Below, piece after piece: positions 1 to 10,898 of a DNA stretch of 36,698 nt. The notes beneath the pieces are model-generated. The model did not search any database and had not been told where the DNA came from. It worked only from the letters and a program-made list of their open reading frames with translations. The stretch is taken from contig JAESRX010000022.1 of NCBI GenBank assembly GCA_016764435.1, forward strand, positions 1 through 36,698, read 5' to 3'. Both the position numbers and the translations under genes were made by a program. This stretch comes from Flavobacteriaceae bacterium (GTDB lineage: Bacteria > Bacteroidota > Bacteroidia > Flavobacteriales > Flavobacteriaceae). Numbering within the stretch: the first letter of the stretch is position 1; the number at the start of each line of letters is the position of its first letter.

Positions 1-28
1 TTACACCTTTAAAAATAAAACTTAAACT

Positions 29-544
29 ATGTTTAACAAGTATATAAAATTAGCAATAGCAGGAGCTATCAGTATATGGGCCGTATTTCAATTTATTGAC
101 GGGCACATTATGAATGGTATTTCCATCCTATTTCTAGCAGGAATATTTGTATTCTTATATTTCAAAAATGAATTCATTTTATTGTCTTTTTTACAATTGA
201 GAAAGCAAAATTTTGAAGGTGCAGGAAAATGGTTGTCATATATTAAAAATCCTAGTAGTGCTTTAATTCAAAAACAAGAAGGGTATTTTAACTTTTTACA
301 TGGGATTTTGATTTCTCAGACAAACATGACCAAGGCAGAGAAATTCTTTAAAAAAGCATTGAAGTTAGGATTGTCTATGAAACATGATGAGGCCATGGCT
401 AAATTACAATTAGGAGGTATTGCAATGTCTAAACGAAGAAAACGTGAGGCCACCATGCTTATTAATGAGGCGAAGAAATTAGACACTCAGAAAGTATTAG
501 CAGAACAGATTAAAATGATGAAAAATCAATTGAAGAAAATATAA
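29..544 (+). CDS. Small membrane protein with TPR-like C-terminus
   Basis: A 171-residue protein of unknown function. Two hydrophobic segments near the N-terminus (about residues 8-25 and 29-47) should span the inner membrane as a hairpin. The rest is soluble, basic and helical. Residues about 80-150 read like one or two tetratricopeptide units (alternating small and aromatic residues, for example in the stretch around GYFNFLHGIL and AEKFFKKALKLG), so a protein-binding role at the membrane is a fair guess. The ATG at 29 is preceded by A-rich sequence with no Shine-Dalgarno, as usual in Bacteroidota. A strong terminator follows at 568-604, so it ends its transcription unit. Upstream genes are outside the window. 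The family name is not known to me with certainty. Confidence 0.75.
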   Translation: MFNKYIKLAIAGAISIWAVFQFIDGHIMNGISILFLAGIFVFLYFKNEFILLSFLQLRKQNFEGAGKWLSYIKNPSSALIQKQEGYFNFLHGILISQTNMTKAEKFFKKALKLGLSMKHDEAMAKLQLGGIAMSKRRKREATMLINEAKKLDTQKVLAEQIKMMKNQLKKI

Positions 545-567
545 TTTCTCTTCTCTATACAATACAG

Positions 568-604
568 AAAGTGCAATTCATTGATTGAATTGCACTTTTT
601 TTTT
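568..604 (+). terminator. Rho-independent terminator of the 29-544 gene
   Basis: A perfect 13-bp stem (568-580 with 586-598) around a 5-nt loop, followed by a run of nine T (596-604). It lies 24 bases after the stop codon. Confidence 0.9.
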
Positions 605-618
605 GCTGTATACTTTCA

Positions 619-752
619 GTATAGATCCACGGGACCAAATAAACGGGTTTGGATACACGAGTATAGACACATGAGTATAGATTCAACGGACTAAATAAAC
701 GGGTTTGGATGCAATAGTATAGAGACACAGGTCTGAATGAACGGATATGGGA
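619..752. repeat. Three imperfect intergenic repeat units of about 36 bp
   Basis: Units start at 619, 675 and 717, each opening with GTATAGA. Units 1 and 2 share the 18-base core AAATAAACGGGTTTGGAT (637-654 and 693-710). Unit 3 is a more decayed copy (core at 735-752). A truncated 14-base unit sits at 661-674. The distances 619 to 661 and 675 to 717 are both 42, which suggests a 42-bp period with one partial deletion. The array lies between two terminators and codes for nothing plausible. Confidence 0.7.
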
Positions 753-798
753 GCACACTCGTATCAATACAAAACAATTCTCCTACGTATCACCAAAC

Positions 799-830
799 AA
801 AAAATGCAAGCCAAAAGGCTTGCATTTTTT
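799..830 (-). terminator. Terminator of the guaA-LysM unit, bidirectional in form
   Basis: The stem is AAAAAATGCAAGCC (799-812) paired with 817-830, loop AAAA. A tracts on one side and T tracts on the other let it work in both directions. It stands 22 bases past the stop of the minus-strand LysM gene. Confidence 0.85.
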
Positions 831-852
831 ATAGTTATAAAAACAAATCGCT

Positions 853-2793
853 TTAAAAAACGACATGCGGTTTTAATTCCTTATTAAACTGTATGATGTT
901 TACCCCATTATTCTGGTAGCCACTCATAAACTTTTTAGAATAGTCAAAAGCGGTACTCAAACGGAAAGACCTCCCTGCCTTTAATCCATCTTCCAGACTT
1001 CCTGCACAAGCCAACCTCATCAATACGTCGTAGGTGACATCAAATCCACGCATCGCGTATTTAGACGGAGCTGTATGGTTTTGCTCACGATACTTTCTAG
1101 CAAAATTGAGGGTGTTTTCAGTAATGACATCTGTGTACTCACTCGCTGCAAATGTAAAAGCTAATTTTCCTAATGAATTGTTATCAACTCGGTCAAAACC
1201 TTTATTTTTAGAGATCGCAAACAAGCGAACTTTAGGCTCTTTTTCATCCTCTTCCAAAGGAATAGCGCCTACTGTATTTACAGCATCTCCAAGGGTAAGA
1301 TATTCATCACCCAATAAAATAATCCAATTATTTTTAGTTTTAGAAACATGGTTTAAAATTTTCCGTTTCTTAATATACCCTTCTGTTTCTGGACGTACTA
1401 CAGCAACTTCTATCACATCATCCATCGTTTTTAATTCCTTCACTACTCTCAATATAGTACTTTGAGTTTTTTTGGAATTATCACCGATCACAATGATATT
1501 TTCACCTTTATAATGTTGTTTTATATAGTGAATCAAGGCATCCTCTAGCATTTTTTTTCCCGAAGCTGCCTTAATCAAATTAGTAGCATATAAGGAATAT
1601 TGATATTTACTAGAAAACATAGGCGCCACTACTGGAGCATTAATTCTCTTGGCTAAATTATGTGCATTGGATAAAAACAAAGGACCTATCACAACATCTG
1701 TCTCTTCAAAATTATGGCGACTGGCTATTTCCTGAATCTTTACACCTGAATTCTCTGTATCAAATACATTCAGGTTTACAAAAATCCCTTTTTCCCGTAA
1801 AGAATCAATGGCTATTTTAGCCCCCATATAATAATCAGTAGCAATGTTTAAGATTTTACTCGATTTACTTTTTCCATCAAAAGACAACTTCTTATTCACA
1901 TTAAAAGGAAGCATTAATACGACGTTTAAATGCTCTTTAAGAATATTTTCCTCCTCTAAAAAGAACGTTGAAATTTCCGAAAGTTCTCTTATTTTCAGTT
2001 CCATTCCTAATTTTAAACCTTCCAATAAAGTAGGATTTAAACCTATCAACTCGTCATCACTCACAGAGTAACGCTGTTTTAAATTAAAAAAGGTATCCCC
2101 TTTTTCAACCGTGTGCATTAAAAAATTTTCTTTTTCAATTTCATCGATCGTTAGTGGCTTATTTTTCTCTCCAACTATAATTTGCTGTCCCAACTGAACA
2201 CCTTCAAGCATGGTAGGATTGAAAGCAATAAATTCATCCTTAGTCCATCCAAAACGTTTTTCTAAATTGAAAAAATTATCTCCTTTAACAATGGTATGCA
2301 CTTCGTATTTATCCGTATCTATAAGCGTATTTACAGGCGTATCTATAACCGTCGCAACTTCTGTAATCTCTGCTACGGAAACCGAACGTTTAATATACTT
2401 TATTGCTTGACCTATTTTCAAGCCTTCTTTCAAGAAAGGATTCAAACGTAATAATTCACTTTCAGAATTATGATACTTTTTAGCGATTGCATATAAAGTA
2501 TCCTTTGGTTGAGACACGTAATAAGCATAATCAGCAGCTGAAGCAATAATAGCTCCTCCACTATTATAGTTCAAATTAGGCACTATAATCACTGTACTCA
2601 TCACAGGATTACGACCTACATCGGGATTTAATCTTCTTAAATTCCGTTTTTTGATATTGAACTTTTTAGCAATGCTTTTTAATGATTCCCCTTTTTGAAT
2701 CGTATAGGAAACATACTTTTTTTCCTGAGCAATGAGTACTACAGAAAACAACATGCAAACGATTATTAAAAACGACAGTTTTTTCTTAAACAT
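853..2793 (-). CDS. LysM protein with periplasmic-binding-protein-like C-terminal domain
   Basis: A 646-residue exported protein. Residues 1-22 form a signal peptide (KKK followed by a hydrophobic run ending at IAQ). Four LysM domains follow, at about 27-72, 90-135, 163-207 and 225-269. Each has the family pattern of a VxxGD/E start and an LxxLNP core (RRLNP, LRLNP, IAFNP, IGLNP). LysM domains bind glycan chains of peptidoglycan. From about residue 290 to the end the sequence resembles type 1 periplasmic binding folds (an opening LMLPFN, then DYYMGAKIAID and VIGPLFLSNA), as in LpoA-type activators and amino-acid-binding proteins. A role in cell wall maintenance is inferred. The gene starts only 17 bases after guaA, so the two are probably cotranscribed. 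No catalytic residues are visible. Confidence 0.85.
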   Translation of the reverse strand: MFKKKLSFLIIVCMLFSVVLIAQEKKYVSYTIQKGESLKSIAKKFNIKKRNLRRLNPDVGRNPVMSTVIIVPNLNYNSGGAIIASAADYAYYVSQPKDTLYAIAKKYHNSESELLRLNPFLKEGLKIGQAIKYIKRSVSVAEITEVATVIDTPVNTLIDTDKYEVHTIVKGDNFFNLEKRFGWTKDEFIAFNPTMLEGVQLGQQIIVGEKNKPLTIDEIEKENFLMHTVEKGDTFFNLKQRYSVSDDELIGLNPTLLEGLKLGMELKIRELSEISTFFLEEENILKEHLNVVLMLPFNVNKKLSFDGKSKSSKILNIATDYYMGAKIAIDSLREKGIFVNLNVFDTENSGVKIQEIASRHNFEETDVVIGPLFLSNAHNLAKRINAPVVAPMFSSKYQYSLYATNLIKAASGKKMLEDALIHYIKQHYKGENIIVIGDNSKKTQSTILRVVKELKTMDDVIEVAVVRPETEGYIKKRKILNHVSKTKNNWIILLGDEYLTLGDAVNTVGAIPLEEDEKEPKVRLFAISKNKGFDRVDNNSLGKLAFTFAASEYTDVITENTLNFARKYREQNHTAPSKYAMRGFDVTYDVLMRLACAGSLEDGLKAGRSFRLSTAFDYSKKFMSGYQNNGVNIIQFNKELKPHVVF

Positions 2794-2810
2794 ATATAAT
2801 TACTATTTAT

Positions 2811-4343
2811 TTATTCCCACTCTATGGTTGCAGGTGGCTTAGAACTAATGTCATATACAACTCTATTCACACCCTTTACATTATTTATTATTTTATTTGA
2901 GATTTTTTGTAAAAACTCATAAGGTAAATTCACCCAATCAGCTGTCATTCCATCCGTAGATTCAACGGCTCTCAAGGCGACTACTTTTTCATAAGTACGT
3001 TCATCCCCCATCACTCCAACAGAGTTCACTGGTAATAACATCGCACCTGCTTGCCATACTTTATCGTACAAGCCATCTTCTCTTAATCCATTGATAAAAA
3101 TAGCATCTACCTCCTGTAAAATACGTACTTTCTCAGGAGTAATATCTCCTAAAATACGAATGGCCAACCCTGGCCCAGGAAAAGGGTGACGACCTAATAA
3201 CTCGGCATCAATTCCTAATGATTTACCAACTCTACGTACTTCATCTTTAAAAATCATACGCAATGGTTCTACAATCTGTAACTTCATAAAGTCAGGTAAT
3301 CCACCTACATTATGATGTGACTTGATCGTTGCAGAAGGACCTCCTGTTACAGAAACGGATTCAATAACATCTGGGTAAATAGTTCCTTGTGCTAACCATT
3401 TTACATTTTCTATTAAATGGGATTCATCATCAAAAACTTCGATAAATACACGCCCAATAATCTTACGTTTCTTCTCTGGATCACTTTCTCCGGCCAACTC
3501 ATCCAAAAAGCGTGCCGAAGCATCTACTCCTTTTACGTTTAAGCCCATTCCTTCGTATTGTTTCAATACGCTATCAAACTCATTTTTACGTAACAACCCG
3601 TTGTTCACAAACACACAGTGTAAGTTTTCTCCAATGGCTTTATCTAGTAATACAGCGGCTACAGTAGAATCTACTCCTCCTGAAAGTCCTAGAATTACTT
3701 TATCACTTCCTACCTTTTCTTTAATAGCAGCAATGGTTTCATCAACAAAAGAAGCTGGTGTCCAATCCTGATCTACCTTCGCAATCCCTACTAAAAAGTT
3801 TTCTAATAGCTGTGATCCATCTGTTGAATGGAATACTTCTGGATGGAATTGAATGGCATAAGTTTGCTCTCCTTCTATTTGATACGCTGCATTTTTAACA
3901 TCATGCGTACTTGCGATCAATTTGTATTCCTCAGGCATTTCCACGATGGTATCACTATGGCTCATCCATACTTGACTTCCTTCGTTGATTCCTTTAAATA
4001 AATCACTGGTAGTGTCTATATAAGATAAATTTGCTCTTCCGTATTCTCTGGTATTTGAAGCGCCTACTTTACCTCCAAAAAAGTGTGCCAAATACTGAGC
4101 GCCATAACAAACTCCCAACAATGGTTTTTTTCCTTTTATTTTTGATAAATCTGGTTTAGGAGCATCCTCACCCCTAACAGAGTATGGGCTTCCCGATAAA
4201 ATTACCGCGTTATAATCATCTACATCAAACTTTTTACTGTTAAAAGGATGTATTTCACAATATATGTTGAGTTCTCTAACTCTACGCGCGATCAACTGCG
4301 TAAATTGCGATCCGAAATCTAAAATAAGTACTTTGTGTTGCAT
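2811..4343 (-). CDS. guaA: GMP synthase (glutamine-hydrolysing)
   Basis: Converts XMP to GMP using ATP and glutamine, the last step of guanine nucleotide synthesis. The N-terminal class I glutamine amidotransferase domain shows the nucleophile in GVCYGAQ (Cys79) and the FHPE motif near residue 167. The central ATP pyrophosphatase domain shows the PP-loop LSGGVDST near residues 219-226. The C-terminal dimerisation domain ends in the usual PPATIEWE. At 510 residues the length is normal. I chose the ATG at 4343: a TTG two codons further upstream is in frame but adds only two residues. The gene heads a two-gene unit with the LysM protein downstream and faces away from gyrB. Confidence 0.98.
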   Translation of the reverse strand: MQHKVLILDFGSQFTQLIARRVRELNIYCEIHPFNSKKFDVDDYNAVILSGSPYSVRGEDAPKPDLSKIKGKKPLLGVCYGAQYLAHFFGGKVGASNTREYGRANLSYIDTTSDLFKGINEGSQVWMSHSDTIVEMPEEYKLIASTHDVKNAAYQIEGEQTYAIQFHPEVFHSTDGSQLLENFLVGIAKVDQDWTPASFVDETIAAIKEKVGSDKVILGLSGGVDSTVAAVLLDKAIGENLHCVFVNNGLLRKNEFDSVLKQYEGMGLNVKGVDASARFLDELAGESDPEKKRKIIGRVFIEVFDDESHLIENVKWLAQGTIYPDVIESVSVTGGPSATIKSHHNVGGLPDFMKLQIVEPLRMIFKDEVRRVGKSLGIDAELLGRHPFPGPGLAIRILGDITPEKVRILQEVDAIFINGLREDGLYDKVWQAGAMLLPVNSVGVMGDERTYEKVVALRAVESTDGMTADWVNLPYEFLQKISNKIINNVKGVNRVVYDISSKPPATIEWE

Positions 4344-6604
<2,261 letters not shown>

Positions 6605-6619
6605 ATCATTCTAATTATA

Positions 6620-6658
6620 CACAAAAAAAGCCCTTCAAATTGAAGGGCTTTTTTTGTG
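6620..6658 (+). terminator. gyrB terminator
   Basis: A 17-bp perfect stem, 6620-6636 with 6642-6658, including the GC-rich core AGCCCTTC/GAAGGGCT, with a seven-T run in the 3' arm. It is symmetric, so it could act on both strands. Confidence 0.9.
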
Positions 6659-6700
6659 CATATAAATGAAATAAAACAAACAGCTTAGCAACGAATTTCT

Positions 6701-6708
6701 TATTTTTG
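6701..6708 (+). promoter_or_regulatory. -7 box TATTTTTG before the DUF6588-like gene
   Basis: Matches TAnnTTTG and ends 22 bases before the ATG at 6731. No good -33 element is visible, so the call is moderate. Confidence 0.5.
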
Positions 6709-6730
6709 AAACTTAAAACCCAATCATATC

Positions 6731-7756
6731 ATGAAGAAACTAACCCTTCTCACCCTACTCCTTTTTCTTAGCTTACAAACAAAAGCTCAAGATTTAGAAC
6801 TCCTTTTATACGCGAAAGACGATGCCAGTAAGCTAATGGAAAACTACATGAATCCTGTCATGGAAGGTATGTTATTCAGTTTAAACAATGGATGGTATCA
6901 CACCGCTAAAACGCATAAGAAACTAGGATTTGACATCACTTTTAACGTCAATGCTTCTATAGTCCCTTCCGCGTCAACATCTTTTGTCTTTAACGAAGCT
7001 GACTATCAATATTTATCCTTAGAAAATGGAGATAAAACAGCCACCATGCAAACCATCATGGGAGATGATAATACACAAAACATAGTAGTAAGCACAGCGA
7101 TCCAAGGAAAAACCGTTGAAGCGACTAAATTTTCACTACCGAATGGCATTACTGGAGATTTACCTATCAACGCAATCCCATCACCTATGGTACAAGTAGG
7201 GATTGGATTACCCTTTAACACCGATTTAAAGGTGCGTTTATTACCTAATATAAATACAGACGATGTAGACGGCTCTATGTTTGGTATCGGAATTCAACAC
7301 GACATTCTACAGTATTTTGCCCCCCTAGACAAGCTTCCTTTAAATGTATCTATCCTTGCTGCTTTCACCAATATGAACATAGATTACGACCTACAAAACA
7401 GTAGTTCTATGGATGGGAAAAATCAAAAAGCGAGTTTTGCTATGAAAGCATATACAGTGCAAGCCATCGCCTCATTAAATTTCCCTTTTATTGCCATATA
7501 CGGAGGAGTCGGATATGACTTTGGAAACACCACCTTGAAACTAAAGGGAGATTATGAATTAGAATATACAGACGCAGGGACTGGCATGACTTTTACGGAC
7601 GCTATTACTGACCCCATTAATTTAGATTTTAATGCCAATAGTTTTAGAACAACTCTAGGTGCAAGATTAAGTTTAGGTTTCTTTAAAATATACGCTGATT
7701 ACTCGATTAAGAAGTACCACACTATTTCTACAGGTATTGCCTTTAGTTTTAGATAA
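6731..7756 (+). CDS. DUF6588-like outer-membrane protein
   Basis: A 341-residue exported protein. Residues 1-19 are a signal peptide (MKKLTLLTLLLFLSLQTKAQ). The N-terminal part has the pattern DLELLLYAKDDASKLMENYMNPVMEGMLFSLNNGWYHTAKTHK, kept in a flavobacterial family I recall as DUF6588. The rest alternates hydrophobic and polar residues in short stretches, with glycine and aromatic residues (GGVGYDFGNTTLKLKGDYELEY, GARLSLGFFKIYADYSIKKY), and ends in FSFR. This is how outer-membrane beta-barrels look. The function is not known. It has its own -7 box and sits between gyrB and mdh. The family number is from memory, the barrel is inferred from the pattern. Confidence 0.75.
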   Translation: MKKLTLLTLLLFLSLQTKAQDLELLLYAKDDASKLMENYMNPVMEGMLFSLNNGWYHTAKTHKKLGFDITFNVNASIVPSASTSFVFNEADYQYLSLENGDKTATMQTIMGDDNTQNIVVSTAIQGKTVEATKFSLPNGITGDLPINAIPSPMVQVGIGLPFNTDLKVRLLPNINTDDVDGSMFGIGIQHDILQYFAPLDKLPLNVSILAAFTNMNIDYDLQNSSSMDGKNQKASFAMKAYTVQAIASLNFPFIAIYGGVGYDFGNTTLKLKGDYELEYTDAGTGMTFTDAITDPINLDFNANSFRTTLGARLSLGFFKIYADYSIKKYHTISTGIAFSFR

Positions 7757-7798
7757 TCCGTAATTTTTAGAGCACTATTTTAGGATTCTTTAATTTAT

Positions 7799-7814
7799 AA
7801 AACGAATTCGTTTA
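7799..7814. promoter_or_regulatory. 16-bp perfect palindrome upstream of mdh
   Basis: TAAACGAATTCGTTTA is a perfect inverted repeat 80 bases before the mdh ATG, upstream of a weak -7-like TATATTTA (7853-7860). A related string, TAAAACGAATTCATTT, lies at 4611-4626 just before the gyrB -7 box. It could be an operator, but this is a guess. Confidence 0.35.
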
Positions 7815-7893
7815 AATTAATAATAGATTAATTATCGTATTGTAAAATTGAGTATATTTACTTATTAATAGAAACAAAATAAAACAACATAAA

Positions 7894-8817
7894 ATGAAAG
7901 TAACAATAGTAGGGGCTGGTGCTGTTGGTGCAAGTTGCGCCGAGTATATTGCCATTAAAGATTTCGCTTCAGAAGTAGTATTAATTGACATTAAAGAAGG
8001 ATTCGCAGAAGGAAAAGCAATGGACCTTATGCAATGTTCTTCTCTGAATGGTTTTGACACTAAAATCACTGGAGTCACCAACGATTATGCAAGAACTGCA
8101 GGAACTGATATCGCCGTAATTACAAGTGGAATTCCTAGAAAACCAGGAATGACTCGTGAAGAATTAATCGGAATTAATGCTGGGATTGTAAAATCTGTAG
8201 CAAGTAGTATTATCGAGCATTCTCCAGAAGCTATTATTATTGTAGTAAGTAACCCAATGGACACAATGGCTTATTTAGCACATAAATCTTTAGGGATACC
8301 AAAACACAGAATTATTGGAATGGGTGGAGCTTTAGACAGCGCTCGTTTTAAATATCGTTTAGCGGAAGCTTTAGATTGCCCAACTTCTGATGTAGAAGGA
8401 ATCGTAATTGGAGGTCACAGTGATGTAGGAATGGTACCATTAATTAACAATGCAGTACGTAACAGCATTCCTGTTTCTGAATTCTTATCAGAAGAAAGAA
8501 TGGCTCAAATAGTTGAAGACACTAAAGTAGGTGGAGCAACATTGACTAAATTATTAGGAACTAGCGCTTGGTATGCACCAGGAGCGGCTGTTTCTGAGTT
8601 AGTAAAAGCTATTGCTTTAGACACGAAGAAAATGTTTGCTTGTTCTGCTTTATTAGAAGGAGAATACGGATTAAACGACATCTGTATCGGAGTTCCTTGT
8701 ATTTTAGGGAAAAATGGTATCGAGAAAATCGTAGAAGTAACATTATCTGCAGAAGAAGCAGAAAAACTAAAAACAAGTGCAGCAGGAGTTAAGAAAACCA
8801 ATGCATTGTTAAACTAG
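7894..8817 (+). CDS. mdh: Malate dehydrogenase
   Basis: Oxidises malate to oxaloacetate with NAD in the TCA cycle. It is 307 residues, the short LDH-like type used by Bacteroidota. The Rossmann motif GAGAVG (7-12) and Asp32 at the end of the second strand indicate NAD rather than NADP. The substrate loop IPRKPGMTR carries Arg82 and Arg88, where lactate dehydrogenases have Gln in place of the first Arg. Arg151 and the catalytic His175 (GGHSDVG) complete the active site. The ATG at 7894 is the only sensible start. A bidirectional terminator separates it from the convergent fhs gene. Confidence 0.97.
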   Translation: MKVTIVGAGAVGASCAEYIAIKDFASEVVLIDIKEGFAEGKAMDLMQCSSLNGFDTKITGVTNDYARTAGTDIAVITSGIPRKPGMTREELIGINAGIVKSVASSIIEHSPEAIIIVVSNPMDTMAYLAHKSLGIPKHRIIGMGGALDSARFKYRLAEALDCPTSDVEGIVIGGHSDVGMVPLINNAVRNSIPVSEFLSEERMAQIVEDTKVGGATLTKLLGTSAWYAPGAAVSELVKAIALDTKKMFACSALLEGEYGLNDICIGVPCILGKNGIEKIVEVTLSAEEAEKLKTSAAGVKKTNALLN

Positions 8818-8887
8818 AAATAGTATGGAGAGTTTATAGATGCGTATTAAGAGAAGCCTCTTGTACCTTTATACTTCTTAAAATAAT

Positions 8888-8916
8888 AAAAAATCCCGCC
8901 ATGGCGGGATTTTTTT
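8888..8916. terminator. Bidirectional terminator between mdh and fhs
   Basis: The palindrome CCCGCCATGGCGGG is flanked by an A run on the left and a T run on the right (8888-8916). It lies 70 bases after mdh and 35 bases after the end of fhs, so it serves both convergent genes. Confidence 0.9.
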
Positions 8917-8951
8917 ATATATAATATCTAATTTCTCAATCGTCCTATTCC

Positions 8952-10628
8952 TTAAGACAATCCTGAAATTACACCCTCATTATCAATGTCCATATGTTCA
9001 GAGGCTGGTGTCTCAGGCAATCCCGGCATACGCATCATCTTTCCTAAAATAGGAATTACAAATCTTGCACCTGCAGCAATTTCAATTTCACGTACTGTAA
9101 TGGTGAAATTCTCTGGCCTTCCTACTTCCGTTTCATTGTCTGAAAAAGACTTCTGAGTTTTAGCCATACATACTGCAAAATCACTAAATCCTAAACGATC
9201 AATTCTACGTAAGTTTAATTTGGCCTTTTTATCATAATCTACTTGTGTAGCCCCATATATTTCACGCGCAATAATTTCTATTTTATCCTTAATTGGAGAT
9301 TTCCAATCGTACAAAGGCTTAAAATTAGTGGTATTATTTTCAACTACCTTTACCACAGCTTCCGCTAATTTCCTGGTTCCTTTCCCTCCTTTTGCCCATC
9401 CATCGGACACTACAGCTTGCACACCAAGTTCGTTACATCGCTCTATCACATAATCTACTTCTTCATAAGAATCCGTCACAAAAGCATTGATTGCTACTAC
9501 AGGTTCTATGTTAAATTTACGTATATTTTCGATGTGCTTTTCTAAGTTACAGAACCCTGCACGTACAAACGCAATGTTAGGCGTATTAAATTCATCTTTC
9601 TTAGCACCACCGTGATGACGCAAGGCTCTTATAGTCGCCACTAACACCACTGCTTTTGGATTTAGACCCGCATGTGCACATTTAATATTCAAAAACTTTT
9701 CCGCCCCTAAATCTGCTCCAAAACCAGCTTCTGTCACCACATATTTAGACAAAGAAAGCCCCATTTTAGTCGCAATAATTGAATTGGTTCCTTGTGCAAT
9801 ATTAGCAAAAGGTCCTCCATGGATAATGGCAGGATTCTCTTCTAAGGTTTGCACTAAATTAGGTTTAATAGCATCTTTTAACAGAATAGCCATCGCATTC
9901 TCCGCTTTTAAATCACGCGCAAAAACCGCCTTTTTATCAAAAGTAAATCCGATAAAAATATCTCCCAATCGCTTTTTTAGATCCGAAAAATCTGACGCCA
10001 TACATAAAATAGCCATCACTTCGGAAGCAGGCGTAATATTAAAGCCATCCTCTCTAGGAACCCCGTTCGCTGTACCACCTAAACCTATGGTAATTTGTCT
10101 TAAGGCACGATCGTTCATATCTATAACACGCTTCCAAAAAATAGTTCGTGCATCCAAATTCAAATTACAACACTTACTCTGAAGGTTATTATCAATCAAT
10201 GCAGATAATAAATTATTTGCTTTTTCAATGGCATTAAAATCACCCGTAAAATGCAAGTTAATATCTTCCATAGGTACTACTTGAGAATACCCACCTCCGG
10301 CAGCTCCTCCTTTAATCCCAAATACAGGCCCTAAAGACGGCTCTCTTAACACAACCGTTGCTTGCTCTCCAATCGCATTTAACCCTTCCGTTAACCCAAT
10401 TGAGATCGTTGTTTTCCCTTCTCCTGCAGGTGTAGGTGTTAAGGCAGTAACTAAAACTAAGTTATTTTTTTTTATTTTTTCTTCATCAATTAAACTCAAA
10501 GGTAATTTAGCTTTGTACTTTCCATACATCTCTAAATCATCCTCTTCTATTTTTAACTTTTTTGCAATATGCTTAATATGAATTAGCTCTTTATTTTGGG
10601 CTATTTCTATGTCACTCAGATACTTCAT
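8952..10628 (-). CDS. fhs: Formate-tetrahydrofolate ligase
   Basis: Makes 10-formyl-tetrahydrofolate from formate, ATP and tetrahydrofolate, feeding one-carbon units to purine synthesis. The 558 residues match the usual length. The family signature TPTPAGEGKTT lies at residues 64-74 and contains the nucleotide-binding loop. Further conserved blocks are REPSLGPVFGIKGGAAGGGY and VVTEAGFGADLGAEKF. The N-terminal MKYLSDIEIAQ is typical, and the ATG at 10628 is clear. A TATATTTG box 120 bases upstream suggests a leader of roughly 115 nt. The gene is alone on its strand here, convergent with mdh and divergent from secDF. Confidence 0.97.
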   Translation of the reverse strand: MKYLSDIEIAQNKELIHIKHIAKKLKIEEDDLEMYGKYKAKLPLSLIDEEKIKKNNLVLVTALTPTPAGEGKTTISIGLTEGLNAIGEQATVVLREPSLGPVFGIKGGAAGGGYSQVVPMEDINLHFTGDFNAIEKANNLLSALIDNNLQSKCCNLNLDARTIFWKRVIDMNDRALRQITIGLGGTANGVPREDGFNITPASEVMAILCMASDFSDLKKRLGDIFIGFTFDKKAVFARDLKAENAMAILLKDAIKPNLVQTLEENPAIIHGGPFANIAQGTNSIIATKMGLSLSKYVVTEAGFGADLGAEKFLNIKCAHAGLNPKAVVLVATIRALRHHGGAKKDEFNTPNIAFVRAGFCNLEKHIENIRKFNIEPVVAINAFVTDSYEEVDYVIERCNELGVQAVVSDGWAKGGKGTRKLAEAVVKVVENNTTNFKPLYDWKSPIKDKIEIIAREIYGATQVDYDKKAKLNLRRIDRLGFSDFAVCMAKTQKSFSDNETEVGRPENFTITVREIEIAAGARFVIPILGKMMRMPGLPETPASEHMDIDNEGVISGLS

Positions 10629-10748
10629 AAATCCTGACTTTAATAATTTTATTTAAATAAATAACGGCAATATGTTTCCACACGAACACACTAACTGTAC
10701 ATTCCTTCCTCTTAAAAAGAAATCGCTAAAAACATAAAATCGCGACAA

Positions 10749-10756
10749 CAAATATA
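10749..10756 (-). promoter_or_regulatory. Candidate fhs -7 box TATATTTG
   Basis: Reads TATATTTG on the minus strand, 120 bases before the fhs ATG. The -33 position is poor. The resulting leader shows no obvious riboswitch-like fold. Confidence 0.45.
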
Positions 10757-10826
10757 CTAAAACCAACACTTGGATTCATTATAAAGTATTGCATAAGAAA
10801 ATAAGGGGAGAAAAACACTAAAAGTA

Positions 10827-10857
10827 TTGGCTTTTGTGGTCTGAAATGATATATTTG
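10827..10857 (+). promoter_or_regulatory. secDF promoter (TTGG, 19 nt, TATATTTG)
   Basis: A full Bacteroidota-type promoter: -33 element TTGG at 10827-10830, a 19-nt spacer, and -7 box TATATTTG at 10850-10857. The -7 box ends 41 bases before the secDF ATG. This is one of the two best promoters in the window. Confidence 0.8.
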
Positions 10858-10898
10858 CACGTTTCTTACAAATTCAAGTTTTAACAAATAAGATTATA

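Noticed and set aside
555..767. 70-codon frame on the minus strand
   Set aside because: It runs through a terminator and the intergenic repeats. Its repeated residues only mirror the DNA repeats.
10629..10748. Possible folate-type riboswitch in the fhs leader
   Set aside because: The leader is AT-rich with no strong helices or recognisable riboswitch motif.
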